Assembly (NCBI GenBank): GCA_003164595.1
Contig: PLTT01000007.1
Location: forward strand, 62,001-126,000
Direction of reading: 5' to 3'
DNA: 64,000 nucleotides
Source of the DNA: Candidatus Saccharimonadota bacterium
GTDB lineage: Bacteria; Patescibacteriota; Saccharimonadia; Saccharimonadales; UBA4665
Below the pieces are notes generated by a model. The model saw nothing but the letters and a program-made list of their open reading frames with translations. It ran no database searches and was not told the origin of the DNA. Position 1 is the first letter of the stretch; each line of letters opens with the position of its first letter. The translations under genes and the position numbers were made by a program. This document shows, in pieces, positions 44,516 to 54,677 of this stretch.

Positions 44516-45052
44516 ATGCCAAAAAAGAAATTTAAGAAAATTATTTCCGGTTTACTACTAATAATATTATTGGGTATAGCTGTATATATATTGATTAATC
44601 ATTCCGGCGCGAAAAGTTCTGGTACGTCTACGATCAAGCCCACTGGGACAATTAATTATAGTCCTCCAACCCCTGCCGAAGAAACTCTTCAAAATCAAAC
44701 AAAGCAAGCTATCATTAATAATACTGTTAATCAAAATAGTAGTAGCTCGTCTACCCCTACTATTTCGCTAAGTATCTCTAGATTATCTCAGCCTGGACCC
44801 GGAGATGATATCCAGCTCAGAACTGTAATTAATGGGGCTACAACCGGTATTTGCAATGTAACCTTTACCCAAGGAACGTCAACTTTCTCACAAACGTTTC
44901 AAGTGACAGAAGAGGCGACTTATTCAACTTGTGATAGTGCCAATATCCCAGCCAGCTCCTTCCCTTCAACGGGTCTCTGGGATATGACAGTCACCGTATC
45001 TAGTGGATCTAATATTTCAAATCAGGCGAAGGCACAAGTCAATGTTACTTAA
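44516..45052 (+). CDS. Membrane-anchored extracytoplasmic beta-domain protein
   Basis: A 178-aa protein with a basic N-terminus, a helix at about residues 10-28 (ISGLLLIILLGIAVYILI) and a Ser/Thr/Pro/Asn-rich linker. A domain of about 95 residues resembles an Ig-like fold (TISLSISRLSQPGPGDDIQL, TGLWDMTVTVSSG), with two cysteines (GICNVTF, STCDSAN) probably paired. It overlaps the large repeat-protein gene by 11 nt, so the two are coupled and may work together at the surface. Confidence 0.75.
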   Translation: MPKKKFKKIISGLLLIILLGIAVYILINHSGAKSSGTSTIKPTGTINYSPPTPAEETLQNQTKQAIINNTVNQNSSSSSTPTISLSISRLSQPGPGDDIQLRTVINGATTGICNVTFTQGTSTFSQTFQVTEEATYSTCDSANIPASSFPSTGLWDMTVTVSSGSNISNQAKAQVNVT

Positions 45053-47897
45053 TTATTTCAAACGCCTGACAATAGGATCTCTTGTTATTATTTTTTCTGT
45101 AACCGCAAGCCTTACGTCAATAAGTCTACTGATCAATTCGAGCGTATCAGCATTGAGTGGTAGTGATTGGCAGGCCGGCCTCATTGTTGACGACTCTATA
45201 TTCACCAATACGTCAATAATGACAGTTTCCGATATTCAGAATTTTCTAAATGCTAAGGTGCCAGTATGTGATACTGCTGGGAGTCAAATATATAGCGGCA
45301 CAACTACCCGTGCACAGTATTCAGCATCTAAGGGGGAGAACACTACATTTACTTGCCTGGAGAACTATTATGAGAATCCTACCACTCACGCAAATAATCT
45401 AGACGGAGCGGCTATTCCTGCAGGCGCCATTAGTGCGGCACAAATAATATATAACGCGGGCGTTCAATACGGAATAAATCCTGAGGTTATATTGGTACTC
45501 CTGCAAAAAGAACAAGGCCTGGTGCTTGATAACTGGCCTTGGGACAGTGAATACACCGAAGCTACGGGTTACGCCTGCCCAGATAGCAGTGGCTGTAATA
45601 GTGCATATGCAGGATTTGATAATCAGGTTAACAACGCAGCTTGGCAGTTTAGACAATACCTAAACAACCCTTCTAATTATAATTATTTACCCGGAGCCGC
45701 TAATAACGTCGCCTACAATCCCAGTACAAGTTGTGGTAGTTCTAATGTGACCATATTATCGAGTAGTACAGCGGCATTATATGATTACACCCCCTACCAG
45801 CCTGATACTGCTGCCTTGAGCAACCTTTACGGTACTGGTGATAGTTGTAGCTCTTATGGCAATCGAAATTTCTGGACTTACTTTAATAATTGGTTCGGTT
45901 CAACTGTAGGTGGAGTTGGGCTTATCAAAGGGACATCCACGAATACAGTATATGCATTTTACAATGGTGAAAAACAAGGTATCCCAACGCCGGATGTCCT
46001 AAGCGCATGGGGTCTAGGCTCATTACCTATTGCAACCTTAGATGATGCGTCACTGGCCGCAATTCCGTCAATGCCTACGCTGACTAGGGTGGTACAAAAT
46101 CCATATAACAGCTCATTGTATTTATTGGCAGACAATGGAGGTACTTTTGATGCACTGCCTAATATGGTAACGGATTGGGGATACAATCCATCTACTGCGC
46201 CACCGATTGGTACTGATTTAGTTGCATACACGACTCGGCTTGGAACACTATCGGATTTTGTGACTTCCCCCGGGGTCAATGGTGTATTTATGATAGATGG
46301 CGGTAGTAGTAGACTATTTTCTAATCCTGCTAACTTAGCGAGTTGGGCTGGATCTACGCCAACGGTTAGTATTAGTAGCTCACTACTTGGTGACCTAACG
46401 CCCGGGAGTGGGATATTTTCAAACCAAGCACAAACCGCGTCGGCACAGTATGTTCTAGATTCGGGTAAAATATTAAGCCTTAATGCGAATTTATCAACTA
46501 TGTATCCGCGCAACTCACTAGCAACAATCAGTACCGCGCTAGCTAACATATTGCCTAGTGGCGGATCGGCATCACAATTTGTAATGGGTACAACCGGAAC
46601 AATTTATTTAGTTGACGGGGGGGCCAAGCACGGAATTGCGTCACTTGGGTTACTGGCATCCTATACACCGTCGGGGTCTGCTAATATTACATCGTTTAGT
46701 AATGCCGAGTTGGCTGAAATACCAGACGGACAAACCATTCTGACTAGATTCGCATACAATAGCTCAAATCCAACTCAACAATATTATGTAAATAATGGAA
46801 CATATACACTCACGGCACCGTTTAACGACAGTCAATATGGATTCGCCATCAGCCCAGCCGGGATAAGTGTCTTAGGGACTAGTAATGGTACTGCGAGTTG
46901 TTCTCAGGGGTTTGTACAGGCTGTAGGTTCGCCTGGTATATATATTCTAGATAATGGAGTGAAACGAGGGATAGCATCACTAAATATGTTAGGGATGCTC
47001 CAAAATAACACAAGTAACGTTTGTGAACTAGCCCCTGCAGATGTCAACGCTATCCCCACCGGAAGTCCGATCAGTCAATATGTGAGTGGTGGTGGAGTCA
47101 ATTATTTGGTTGACGGAAAGTATGCATACACAGTTAGTGGAACGGTAGCAACAAGCATCGGTGCTACAGCTTTCACTCCAGTTTCGTCTCAATTCTTGGC
47201 AAACTATATTCTAAACGGATCTATGACTACTTCGTTTATGGTTGGAAATAATTATATTTTTACAGATGGTGGAAATTACTACTCAACAACAAGTTCTACT
47301 ATCGCACAGTTATGGGGCATGACGGGTCAATTGGCTTCGCATTCAACATATTTCCTAAGCACTCTTAACTATAATGGAGCTCTGACGCAATTTGCCAGAC
47401 CATCAGACCCCACTAATGGAGAAATATTACTTGTTGATTCTGGAAAATTCTTACCCATATCAACGTTAAATGATCTGTTCAATGCAGGATATGTTAATCA
47501 GAATATTCCAACTGTAAATATAAGCTACATAAATGCCAACTTAGGATCTGTTTGGCAAGGATACTTAGCACAGGACGCAACGTCTGGAACGGTTTATGTT
47601 CTGGATAGCGGGCAGAAGCATGCCATCAGTAGTTCTCTGTTGCCAACTTGGCTTGGTACAACTAGTCCAATTACACCTACCGTATTATCCACAAACTTCT
47701 TGAGTTTACTCAGTATCGGTGTACCGACAACCAATTCTATTACAACCGGTGCGCCAGGAATATATGGAATTAATAATGGGCAAATTGCTGGCATACCAAA
47801 CCTAAAGACATATCTTGGACTCTATTCACCTAGTTTTACGGTATCTATTAAACTTATTGATTCAATTCCGTACGGTGCGCCCATACCATCTCTGTAA
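45042..47897 (+). CDS. Large secreted protein: lysozyme-like region plus about 12 repeats
   Basis: A 951-aa exported protein. The signal peptide (residues 1-39, ending SVSA) precedes a region at about 70-290 with cysteines and AAQIIYNAGVQYGINPEVIL, then VLLQKEQGLVLDNWPW. The second stretch has the Glu context of a lytic transglycosylase/lysozyme. From about 290 to the end come about 12 units of roughly 50 residues with a core like GTVYVLDSGQKHAISS or GIYILDNGVKRGIASL, suggesting beta-propeller blades. The frame is open from 45003, but the ATG at 45042 starts at the signal peptide. It probably acts on or at the cell wall. Cutting activity is not proven. Confidence 0.8.
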   Translation: MLLNYFKRLTIGSLVIIFSVTASLTSISLLINSSVSALSGSDWQAGLIVDDSIFTNTSIMTVSDIQNFLNAKVPVCDTAGSQIYSGTTTRAQYSASKGENTTFTCLENYYENPTTHANNLDGAAIPAGAISAAQIIYNAGVQYGINPEVILVLLQKEQGLVLDNWPWDSEYTEATGYACPDSSGCNSAYAGFDNQVNNAAWQFRQYLNNPSNYNYLPGAANNVAYNPSTSCGSSNVTILSSSTAALYDYTPYQPDTAALSNLYGTGDSCSSYGNRNFWTYFNNWFGSTVGGVGLIKGTSTNTVYAFYNGEKQGIPTPDVLSAWGLGSLPIATLDDASLAAIPSMPTLTRVVQNPYNSSLYLLADNGGTFDALPNMVTDWGYNPSTAPPIGTDLVAYTTRLGTLSDFVTSPGVNGVFMIDGGSSRLFSNPANLASWAGSTPTVSISSSLLGDLTPGSGIFSNQAQTASAQYVLDSGKILSLNANLSTMYPRNSLATISTALANILPSGGSASQFVMGTTGTIYLVDGGAKHGIASLGLLASYTPSGSANITSFSNAELAEIPDGQTILTRFAYNSSNPTQQYYVNNGTYTLTAPFNDSQYGFAISPAGISVLGTSNGTASCSQGFVQAVGSPGIYILDNGVKRGIASLNMLGMLQNNTSNVCELAPADVNAIPTGSPISQYVSGGGVNYLVDGKYAYTVSGTVATSIGATAFTPVSSQFLANYILNGSMTTSFMVGNNYIFTDGGNYYSTTSSTIAQLWGMTGQLASHSTYFLSTLNYNGALTQFARPSDPTNGEILLVDSGKFLPISTLNDLFNAGYVNQNIPTVNISYINANLGSVWQGYLAQDATSGTVYVLDSGQKHAISSSLLPTWLGTTSPITPTVLSTNFLSLLSIGVPTTNSITTGAPGIYGINNGQIAGIPNLKTYLGLYSPSFTVSIKLIDSIPYGAPIPSL

Positions 47898-47935
47898 TTT
47901 TTCTTAAGACAAAGAAGGTAGTTGATATGAAAGGC

Positions 47936-48922
47936 TTAGTATCCTCTATCCATAAGTCGCCATAGATATTCTTTTGGTATATTCGTGACTTTTCGAACCC
48001 TGTATCGTTTAACAATAAAAAGTGGGAGTCGTATTATCCCTATAAGTCTTCCGTTTACCACTTTCCTGACAGCATAATCTTTCCCCTGCACACGCAAAGC
48101 TTTAACGGTGTCAATATCTCCCCGAATAAGTTTCGGCAAGAGTTTTAATATCATTAACATAGGCAAATTCTTAAAAAGGAGGCCTGAGTTATTTCTAAAA
48201 GTCATATACAAAGAAAAACCTGGATTTTTACCAGAGCTAGCTGAACCCATATGATAAGCACGCGCACCAGGAACCAAATAATTATCCCAACCCATGACCG
48301 TAACTCTGGCAGCTAAATCTACGTCTTCGAGATACATAAACATAGTTTCATCAAATAGCTTTCCTTTAAAGGGCTGGTAATCAATAAATCTTCTGGTGAT
48401 AATACAGGCAGCGGCATTAACTCCAAATACTTTTTTTGGGCCAAATTCATGCTCACAAATATTGCGCCAACTACCCTGTGTTCCCTGGCCGTTGTGAGCG
48501 ATAAATATATGAGTTGAGTCAATAATGTCATGGTTATAATAATCTAGCGTTGTTCCCTGAAGGCAAGCAGCCCTTGGTTTAATTGCGGCAAATTCGACTA
48601 ACTGTTTCAACCAATCTTTAGATATGCGGGCATCAGTATTTAATAAAGCCACATACTGAACGTCTTTATCAGCTAATGCTGCTTCGATACCCAAATTATT
48701 ACCTTTCGCAAACCCAAGATTTTTCTTTGCCTCAATTATATTAACTGAGGGCATATAGGATGACACAAACGCAACGGAATCATCTGCCGACCCATTATCA
48801 ACCAATATGATGGAATAATTATTATAGGTTTGGTCACGAATTGAATCTAGGCACTCTTTTAGTAAATCTTTGTTATTCCAGCAAACAATAATAAAGGCAA
48901 CTTTAGGCATCTTATTATGCAT
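47936..48922 (-). CDS. GT2 glycosyltransferase (rhamnosyltransferase-like)
   Basis: A 328-aa GT-A transferase. VAFIIVCWNNKDLLKECLDS begins the domain. IILVDNGSADDSVAFV and LNTDARISKDWLKQLVEFA carry the nucleotide and metal-binding residues, and YLEDVDLAARVTVMGW is the acceptor/base-region motif of this subgroup. dTDP-rhamnose from the rml genes is a possible donor. It overlaps the next upstream gene by 8 nt and ends the minus operon of the exporter. Confidence 0.9.
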   Translation of the reverse strand: MHNKMPKVAFIIVCWNNKDLLKECLDSIRDQTYNNYSIILVDNGSADDSVAFVSSYMPSVNIIEAKKNLGFAKGNNLGIEAALADKDVQYVALLNTDARISKDWLKQLVEFAAIKPRAACLQGTTLDYYNHDIIDSTHIFIAHNGQGTQGSWRNICEHEFGPKKVFGVNAAACIITRRFIDYQPFKGKLFDETMFMYLEDVDLAARVTVMGWDNYLVPGARAYHMGSASSGKNPGFSLYMTFRNNSGLLFKNLPMLMILKLLPKLIRGDIDTVKALRVQGKDYAVRKVVNGRLIGIIRLPLFIVKRYRVRKVTNIPKEYLWRLMDRGY

Positions 48923-50612
48923 TATCTTCTCCGGATTTAGGCACCCTTATTACGCTAGGGAGACCGATTTCATATCTTACTCCAGTTAATGACGGACTAA
49001 AGCTGGGAGACTTCACGGTTTTATAATGCATATCGCCAAAATAATTAAAGACTGACTGGGTACGTATAATAATTTTTAAATTATCCTTCAAGATATTGTC
49101 ACATATTAAAGAAGTATTGAATTTATTTGGTAGTATATATTTTTCAACTACACTTCTCGAAGCTACCATGACTCTTCCGCTAACCTGGTCAACGCTTCTT
49201 GTGAATAATGCACTCCCAAATGGGGAGTGGGATTTAATGGGATAGCCTTTAAATAGCGGGATGAGCTCCTTACCTTGTCGCAAATAGCCCGCGTCGATAA
49301 TCGCATCAGTGGATTCATCTACTAGAATGGGCGAGACTATAGCTATGTCATCACACTGTTGACTCATCCCGGCAATATCATTCATCCAATTCTTGCCTTT
49401 CGGCAATATTGCTGCATCGATAAAAATAAAAGTCTCGGCCTGACTCTTTTTCAGTACGGACTTAACATAGTCTGTAGAATTATCACTCACAATATTACTA
49501 AGATTCATTTTGTGCTTCGTTAGATAAGCCGTATTTGCTTTTAAATTATTTGAATATATTTCTACGTCACTACCTATCGACTTTAGCTGAGTTTTTACAA
49601 ATAAACGAACATATTCGGCATAATAGTTTGCCGAATGGCTTGGCATAATTACTATGGCAACTTTTGATTTTGCAGAATATTTGACTTCGTAGTAACCGGG
49701 TTGATCTTTCAGGCTCGTAACTCTTGCCTCTAGCTGATTGCGTTTAAGGTGATCGCTAAGCGCCCTAATCCCGGCTTCAAGTACATTTTTCTTATTTGAA
49801 AAGTCGGCAGCAGTTGACGATTTGGCGGCACGCCAATGATAAAGAACTTTTGGAATATGGTAGATTACTGGTTTTTTATCAATAAGCCTTAAATAAAAAT
49901 CATAATCTTGCGCTCCATCAAATCCCATCCTATATCCACCAATTGAATCAATAAGTTTTTTTTCAATAACAGTTAGGTGATTAAGGTAATTTACTTGCCT
50001 CATAAGGTGCAGAGACCAATCAGACTTAAAGTGAGGATCAAATCTTTGTTCCGTAACTGCATTCATTTTATCTTCGTCACTATATATCAACTGGGGCCTA
50101 GGATTTAGCTGTAGGCCGCTTATAACTTCATTTAGTGCCCCGGGCGCTAGCAAATCATCGTGGTCGAGCAGTGAAACATATTCTCCTCGACATTGCTTAA
50201 TACCTTCGTTGGTATTTCCGGCTATACCAAGGTTATTGATACTGATTACCTTTATCCTATCGTCTATACCTTCACACCATTCGGTGTAATCACGTCGTTT
50301 TTTATTTGATGAGGCATTTATTAATATAAGTTCCCAATTGCCATAAGTCTGGTTCACTACAGAGAAAACCATTTCTCTTAAAAAGGTTTCCTCGACATTA
50401 AACACCGGTACAACGATGCTAATTAGTGGCATGTAGCCATCGTCAATTGTCGGACTCCAACAAAGTGGCTCCACTCCTTCAATCCATTCGAGATATCTAA
50501 CATCTACGTGGTGGGGGGGTAATAGCCTAAGTTTTCGAGCAATTTTCTTAGCTATACGATTCCGTAAGGTATGGGGGGGAAATATTTTTCTTAACTTCTT
50601 TTTGCATGACAT
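48915..50612 (-). CDS. GT2 glycosyltransferase with extra C-terminal domain
   Basis: A 565-aa protein. Residues 60-290 are a GT-A domain: LISIVVPVFNVEETFLREMV, GNWELILINASS, VSLLDHDDLLAPGALNEVIS (DxD in DHDD) and GAQDYDFYLRLIDKK. The last 260 residues form a second alpha/beta region (VAIVIMPSHSANYYAEYVRL and others) resembling a further, possibly GT-related, domain without a clear catalytic motif. It belongs to the Wzm-Wzt-methyltransferase-GT operon. Confidence 0.88.
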   Translation of the reverse strand: MSCKKKLRKIFPPHTLRNRIAKKIARKLRLLPPHHVDVRYLEWIEGVEPLCWSPTIDDGYMPLISIVVPVFNVEETFLREMVFSVVNQTYGNWELILINASSNKKRRDYTEWCEGIDDRIKVISINNLGIAGNTNEGIKQCRGEYVSLLDHDDLLAPGALNEVISGLQLNPRPQLIYSDEDKMNAVTEQRFDPHFKSDWSLHLMRQVNYLNHLTVIEKKLIDSIGGYRMGFDGAQDYDFYLRLIDKKPVIYHIPKVLYHWRAAKSSTAADFSNKKNVLEAGIRALSDHLKRNQLEARVTSLKDQPGYYEVKYSAKSKVAIVIMPSHSANYYAEYVRLFVKTQLKSIGSDVEIYSNNLKANTAYLTKHKMNLSNIVSDNSTDYVKSVLKKSQAETFIFIDAAILPKGKNWMNDIAGMSQQCDDIAIVSPILVDESTDAIIDAGYLRQGKELIPLFKGYPIKSHSPFGSALFTRSVDQVSGRVMVASRSVVEKYILPNKFNTSLICDNILKDNLKIIIRTQSVFNYFGDMHYKTVKSPSFSPSLTGVRYEIGLPSVIRVPKSGEDNA

Positions 50613-50620
50613 AATCTAAC

Positions 50621-51652
50621 TTAATCTTTCTTTCCAAATGAAGTAGCTGAATTTATTTTTGATCGCGCCGTGTTTATCTTCTGGATGGCATGCCATGATT
50701 TGCTAGACTTTATTTCACGTAGCTCCGCGACCAGTGCCACATTCTCTTGTTTAATAATGTCAGCCTCTAGGGATTTATGCTGCATTACTCGCAAATTCTT
50801 CATTTCATTCTCTAGAAGATTTAATAATACATCCTTGTTCTCAACTAGAAACTTTTCTTTTGCCTCATTGACGGCCGCGTTTTTCGGAAGCTCAACTTCT
50901 GGCTTACTAACCTTGCTAATCCAAAAGAAAGTTCTATATCCATCTTCAGAAAAATCCACATTACACATATTTTTATAATAATTTTCATAGGTTTTATAGA
51001 CAGATTCTTCGAGCAACTTATTATCGCTAAATGCTGAGTGTAGCAAATGTTGTTTTACTATTTCTCTCCAACAAATTGCTGAAAAATGCCTGAATTTTAC
51101 AAAGTTTATTTTTTGCTTTCGTAATAGGCTCTCAACTTCTTGTTCGCTTGGCAGTCCATTATCTATATGTTCTCTTAGCCAACGATGCTGAAGACCAGTA
51201 AGTTGATGATAGTAATTGTTCATTTCTGTCTCTAGTAATTCATTAGTTCCACTATTGAATGGTGCGCAGATTATTATTCCTTTGTTGCTAACTCGTAACA
51301 TTTCGTTAACAAACTTTTCTCGATCAGCATGTGGAATATGCTCCAGCACATCACAGCTAATTGAATAATCAAATTGACCATCTTTAAACGGCATAGAAAG
51401 CGCACTACCCTTAACGAAATCGGGCTCATCACTATCCTCGATATCAATAATAGTTGGCGTAAAACCAGGAAACTTCCTTAGAAGCCCCTTCTTTCCCCCG
51501 ACATCTAAAATTTTCATATCCTTTGGGTTGCCTAACATCGAAAGAATGTTGGCCATAATAAGATATCGCGATGTATGCGTTGGTTCCTCATGAATTAAGC
51601 TTCTGGGAAGTTTAACTAATTGACCAATTTGGTTCAGTTGTAACTTTTCCAT
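50621..51652 (-). CDS. SAM-dependent methyltransferase with C-terminal coiled coil
   Basis: A 343-aa protein with a class I methyltransferase domain: MKILDVGGKKGLLRKFPGFT (SAM loop), IDIEDSDEPDFVKGSALSMP, and SISCDVLEHIPHADREKFVN as the post-strand-4 motif. The last 90 residues form a coiled coil (AKEKFLVENKDVLLNLLENE...). It may cap or modify the growing glycan, as in WbdD-like chain terminators that control ABC-exported O-antigen length. The frame is open to 51667, but the ATG at 51652 is preferred over the TTG there. It overlaps the wzt gene by about 41 nt. Confidence 0.82.
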   Translation of the reverse strand: MEKLQLNQIGQLVKLPRSLIHEEPTHTSRYLIMANILSMLGNPKDMKILDVGGKKGLLRKFPGFTPTIIDIEDSDEPDFVKGSALSMPFKDGQFDYSISCDVLEHIPHADREKFVNEMLRVSNKGIIICAPFNSGTNELLETEMNNYYHQLTGLQHRWLREHIDNGLPSEQEVESLLRKQKINFVKFRHFSAICWREIVKQHLLHSAFSDNKLLEESVYKTYENYYKNMCNVDFSEDGYRTFFWISKVSKPEVELPKNAAVNEAKEKFLVENKDVLLNLLENEMKNLRVMQHKSLEADIIKQENVALVAELREIKSSKSWHAIQKINTARSKINSATSFGKKD

Positions 51653-52817
51653 GTCTCGCCTTTCCAATAATCTTAAAAGAAGTTGCAGACGTTAAATAAT
51701 CGTAAGGGCTGGTACCATTCTCACTAAAAAGCCCGACAGTTACTGTATATATTCCTGGAGATAGTGGGTTGTTATTAAATTTTGCAACTATTTTATTTGA
51801 AGCTTCTAAATCCTTACGAGTCAGTTTAAAACCAGCCTCTTTAGTATTCGGACCAATTATGCTGATTCCGTTTGCGTCAACTATACTAACGCCACATATT
51901 AGTTCTTCGACGGGCTCATTTCGTTTATACTGAACGCTAACAGTGAATTCATCTCCAACTTTCATGGAATTAATAGGTTTGCCGGTCGCGTCGGAAACAT
52001 CTACTTTTTCAACTATGTATTTGCCGGAGCCGGGGCGATCGCCGTATTGAGCGGCTGCCGCGTTGGAGTTATCCTTAGCCATTCGTGTCTCATACTCCAT
52101 AATAATATTCTCAGTGTTTCCGATATTAATCTGATCACCATAGTCTATGAGGACTGCTCGATCACAAAACTCCTGGAGACCATTAAGGTCGTGAGAGACA
52201 AATACAACGGTTCGTCCTTCGCTCTTAATTGTCCTGAATACATCAAAACATTTTTCTTGGAAGGCCACATCTCCCACCGCAAGCACTTCGTCAATTAGTA
52301 GAATGTCACTCTTTGCCCGTATAGCAATTGAGAAAGCTAGTCTAACCTGCATCCCGGAAGAATAATTCTTTAATTTTTGGTCCATAAATTTATGTAGCTC
52401 GGCGAAACTAACAATATCGTCATACATAGCCTGCATCTCTTTACGATTAAAACCGAGAAGTGCTCCATTCAAAAATACATTCTCGCGACCCGTAAGCTCT
52501 GGGTTAAAGCCGACGCCTAGCTCGATAAATGGCGTCAACTTTCCATTGATTTTAATTACTCCTTCACTGGGTGAGTAAATGCCAGCCAATAATTTGAGCA
52601 TGGTACTTTTTCCGCTTCCGTTACGGCCAACAATACCAAAGAACTCACCTTTTTTTATTTCAAAAGAAACATTGTTAAGTGCTTTCTGTTTCATGTATCT
52701 ACGTTTTCCACCACGAAAGAAATTAATTAACACTCCTTTCAAAGAGGTTTGTTTTTCAAGTGGTAATCGAAATGTCTTACTAACATGATCAACTTTAATT
52801 GCAAAGCCATCATCCAT
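51612..52817 (-). CDS. wzt: Polysaccharide ABC exporter ATPase (Wzt type) with glycan-binding domain
   Basis: A 401-aa protein. Residues 1-245 form the ATPase: Walker A GRNGSGKSTMLKLLAG, signature YSSGMQVRLAFSIAI, Walker B ILLIDEVLAVGD, H-loop VFVSHDLNGLQEFCD. Residues 270-395 form the Wzt C-terminal beta domain (MKVGDEFTVSVQYKRNEPV, LSPGIYTVTVGLFSENG) that recognises the finished glycan end before export. This points to an ABC-transporter-dependent pathway in which the chain is completed in the cytoplasm. The permease gene lies 2 nt upstream. Confidence 0.95.
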   Translation of the reverse strand: MDDGFAIKVDHVSKTFRLPLEKQTSLKGVLINFFRGGKRRYMKQKALNNVSFEIKKGEFFGIVGRNGSGKSTMLKLLAGIYSPSEGVIKINGKLTPFIELGVGFNPELTGRENVFLNGALLGFNRKEMQAMYDDIVSFAELHKFMDQKLKNYSSGMQVRLAFSIAIRAKSDILLIDEVLAVGDVAFQEKCFDVFRTIKSEGRTVVFVSHDLNGLQEFCDRAVLIDYGDQINIGNTENIIMEYETRMAKDNSNAAAAQYGDRPGSGKYIVEKVDVSDATGKPINSMKVGDEFTVSVQYKRNEPVEELICGVSIVDANGISIIGPNTKEAGFKLTRKDLEASNKIVAKFNNNPLSPGIYTVTVGLFSENGTSPYDYLTSATSFKIIGKARHGKVTTEPNWSIS

Positions 52818-52819
52818 AA

Positions 52820-53623
52820 TTAAATGTTCTCCGCAAAGAATTTTGACTCTTTTCTAAAGTAAGACACTCCTATGATTAGTACAATCACGACAATAAACAA
52901 CGGTATATATTCGTACCAACCCCCATTAAATATATGGCTTGGTATTATTGTTTTTTTGGTAATTAATACATAGCGAGCATCTTGAAGCGCTTGGGCCATG
53001 GGGTTCATTAACATTAGCTTTTGAAATGTTACATTAGTGATTCGTGATAGTGGATATAATATTGGGGTTAAATAGAAACCTGCTTGTAAAATAACCTCCC
53101 AGATATAACTAACATCACGGTATTTTACAAACGCAGCTGATAGGAAAAAAGAAACGCCTAGTGCAAATAAATAAACTTCTCCTAATAAGAGAGGAAGTAA
53201 GTAAACTTTACTGCTTGGTTCAACATGACCAATAATCATAAACAGGGTAATTATGATAAGGTTGAGAAAAAGATTAATTAGCGCCGACAGACTGCTACTA
53301 ATAACAATAATCCAGCGTGGAATTCTGATTTTACGAATCAAGTCACCACGACCTACAATAGACCCAAGACTTTGCATGGTCATTTCGGTAAAAAAGTTCC
53401 AAAGAACAATCCCAAATAATAGGTATTGTGCGTAATGCGGAGTACCTGCGCCTACTTTAAGAAACTTCACAAAAACAATATATAAAATTACGAATATAAG
53501 CAACGGCCGCAATAATGACCAAGCATAACCTAAAACTGAACCTTGATAGCGTAGCTTGAAATCAGTCCTGACTAGCTCGGCAACCAATACTCTGTTCTGT
53601 TTCGAAAAGATACGTTTAAACAT
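52820..53623 (-). CDS. wzm: Polysaccharide ABC exporter permease (Wzm type)
   Basis: A 267-aa protein with six membrane helices. TDFKLRYQGSVLGYAWSLLR is the conserved N-terminal motif, and PLLIFVILYIVFVKFLKVG starts the first helix. ALFNLIIITLFMIIGH and GYFLSAAFVKYRDVSYIWEV lie further on. It pairs with the Wzt ATPase to move lipid-linked glycan across the membrane. It is the first gene of the minus-strand operon, divergent from a GT2 gene 28 nt away, so both promoters must lie within or next to that short gap. Confidence 0.93.
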   Translation of the reverse strand: MFKRIFSKQNRVLVAELVRTDFKLRYQGSVLGYAWSLLRPLLIFVILYIVFVKFLKVGAGTPHYAQYLLFGIVLWNFFTEMTMQSLGSIVGRGDLIRKIRIPRWIIVISSSLSALINLFLNLIIITLFMIIGHVEPSSKVYLLPLLLGEVYLFALGVSFFLSAAFVKYRDVSYIWEVILQAGFYLTPILYPLSRITNVTFQKLMLMNPMAQALQDARYVLITKKTIIPSHIFNGGWYEYIPLFIVVIVLIIGVSYFRKESKFFAENI

Positions 53624-53651
53624 ATGTTATGGGGTATTATAGGGGAAAAGG

Positions 53652-54677
53652 ATGGTTAAGTCGATGTCTAAAACTACTGTTGTTATACCAAACTGGAACG
53701 GAGTTGAGTCTTTAGGGGACTGCCTGGATTCTTTACTGGGCCAATCAATCACAACAAATATTATTGTCGTCGAGAACGGCTCAAAAGATGGTTCATTGGA
53801 GCTACTCCACAATAAGTACCCGAATATTGAACTTGTTCTTCATGAAAAGAACCTTGGGTTTGCCTCAGGAGTAAATAGTGGGATTAAAAAAGCCATCAAT
53901 AATGGCTCGAACTACGTAGCCTTATTTAATAATGACGCAGTTGCTGATAAAAAGTGGCTAGAAAACTTAGTAAACTATTTAGATGCAGATCCCAAGACTG
54001 GGATAGCTACCTGTAAATTTACCTCTATTGATAATAAGCACCTAGATAGCACTGGGGATCTATATACAAATTGGGGTTTGCCCTTCCCTCGTGGCCGTGG
54101 TGAGGCAGTTGGTAGCCAATACGACAATGACACAGTCGTCTTTGCTGCTAGCGGTGGAGCCAGTCTGTATAGAGTTTCAATGCTAGACGAGATTGGCTTG
54201 TTCGATAAAAACTTCTTTGCCTACTATGAAGATGTCGATATTAGTTTCCGGGCACAGCTGGCCGGATGGAAAGTGGCCTATGTTCCGTCAGCTATCGCTT
54301 ATCACCAGATCGGTGCAACAAGCAGTAAGATCAAGGGCTTTACAACTTATCAGACGATGAAGAATCTACCATGGCTCTATTGGAAGAATGTGCCAACTAA
54401 ATATTTATTCTCTGTTGGTATTCGCTTATGGTTAGCTTATTTCTCATTTCTGCTAAGCTCACTGCAACGTAGACAGGCATGGCCGGCCGTAAAAGGAATG
54501 TTTGTGTCATTAATTTTTCTGCCCACTAAAGTTATCCAACGCTACCAGATACAGTCAAAGAAAAAGGTATCAAATGAATATATATGGAGCATCATGACTC
54601 ATGATCTGCCACCCAATGCGCATAAGTTAAGAGCTTTAAGAAGTAAATTATGGAAAATAACTGGGAGAAAAGCTTAA
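53652..54677 (+). CDS. GT2 glycosyltransferase (rhamnosyltransferase-like)
   Basis: A 341-aa GT-A transferase: KTTVVIPNWNGVESLGDCLD, IIVVENGSKDGSLELL, ALFNNDAVADKKWLENLVNY with the metal site, and FAYYEDVDISFRAQLAGW. It is closely similar in layout to the GT2 at 47.9 kb, so the two are likely paralogues using dTDP-rhamnose or a related donor. The ribosome binding site AAAGG is weak. An ATG at 53664 is a possible later start. It abuts the following GT4 (no gap). Confidence 0.9.
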   Translation: MVKSMSKTTVVIPNWNGVESLGDCLDSLLGQSITTNIIVVENGSKDGSLELLHNKYPNIELVLHEKNLGFASGVNSGIKKAINNGSNYVALFNNDAVADKKWLENLVNYLDADPKTGIATCKFTSIDNKHLDSTGDLYTNWGLPFPRGRGEAVGSQYDNDTVVFAASGGASLYRVSMLDEIGLFDKNFFAYYEDVDISFRAQLAGWKVAYVPSAIAYHQIGATSSKIKGFTTYQTMKNLPWLYWKNVPTKYLFSVGIRLWLAYFSFLLSSLQRRQAWPAVKGMFVSLIFLPTKVIQRYQIQSKKKVSNEYIWSIMTHDLPPNAHKLRALRSKLWKITGRKA

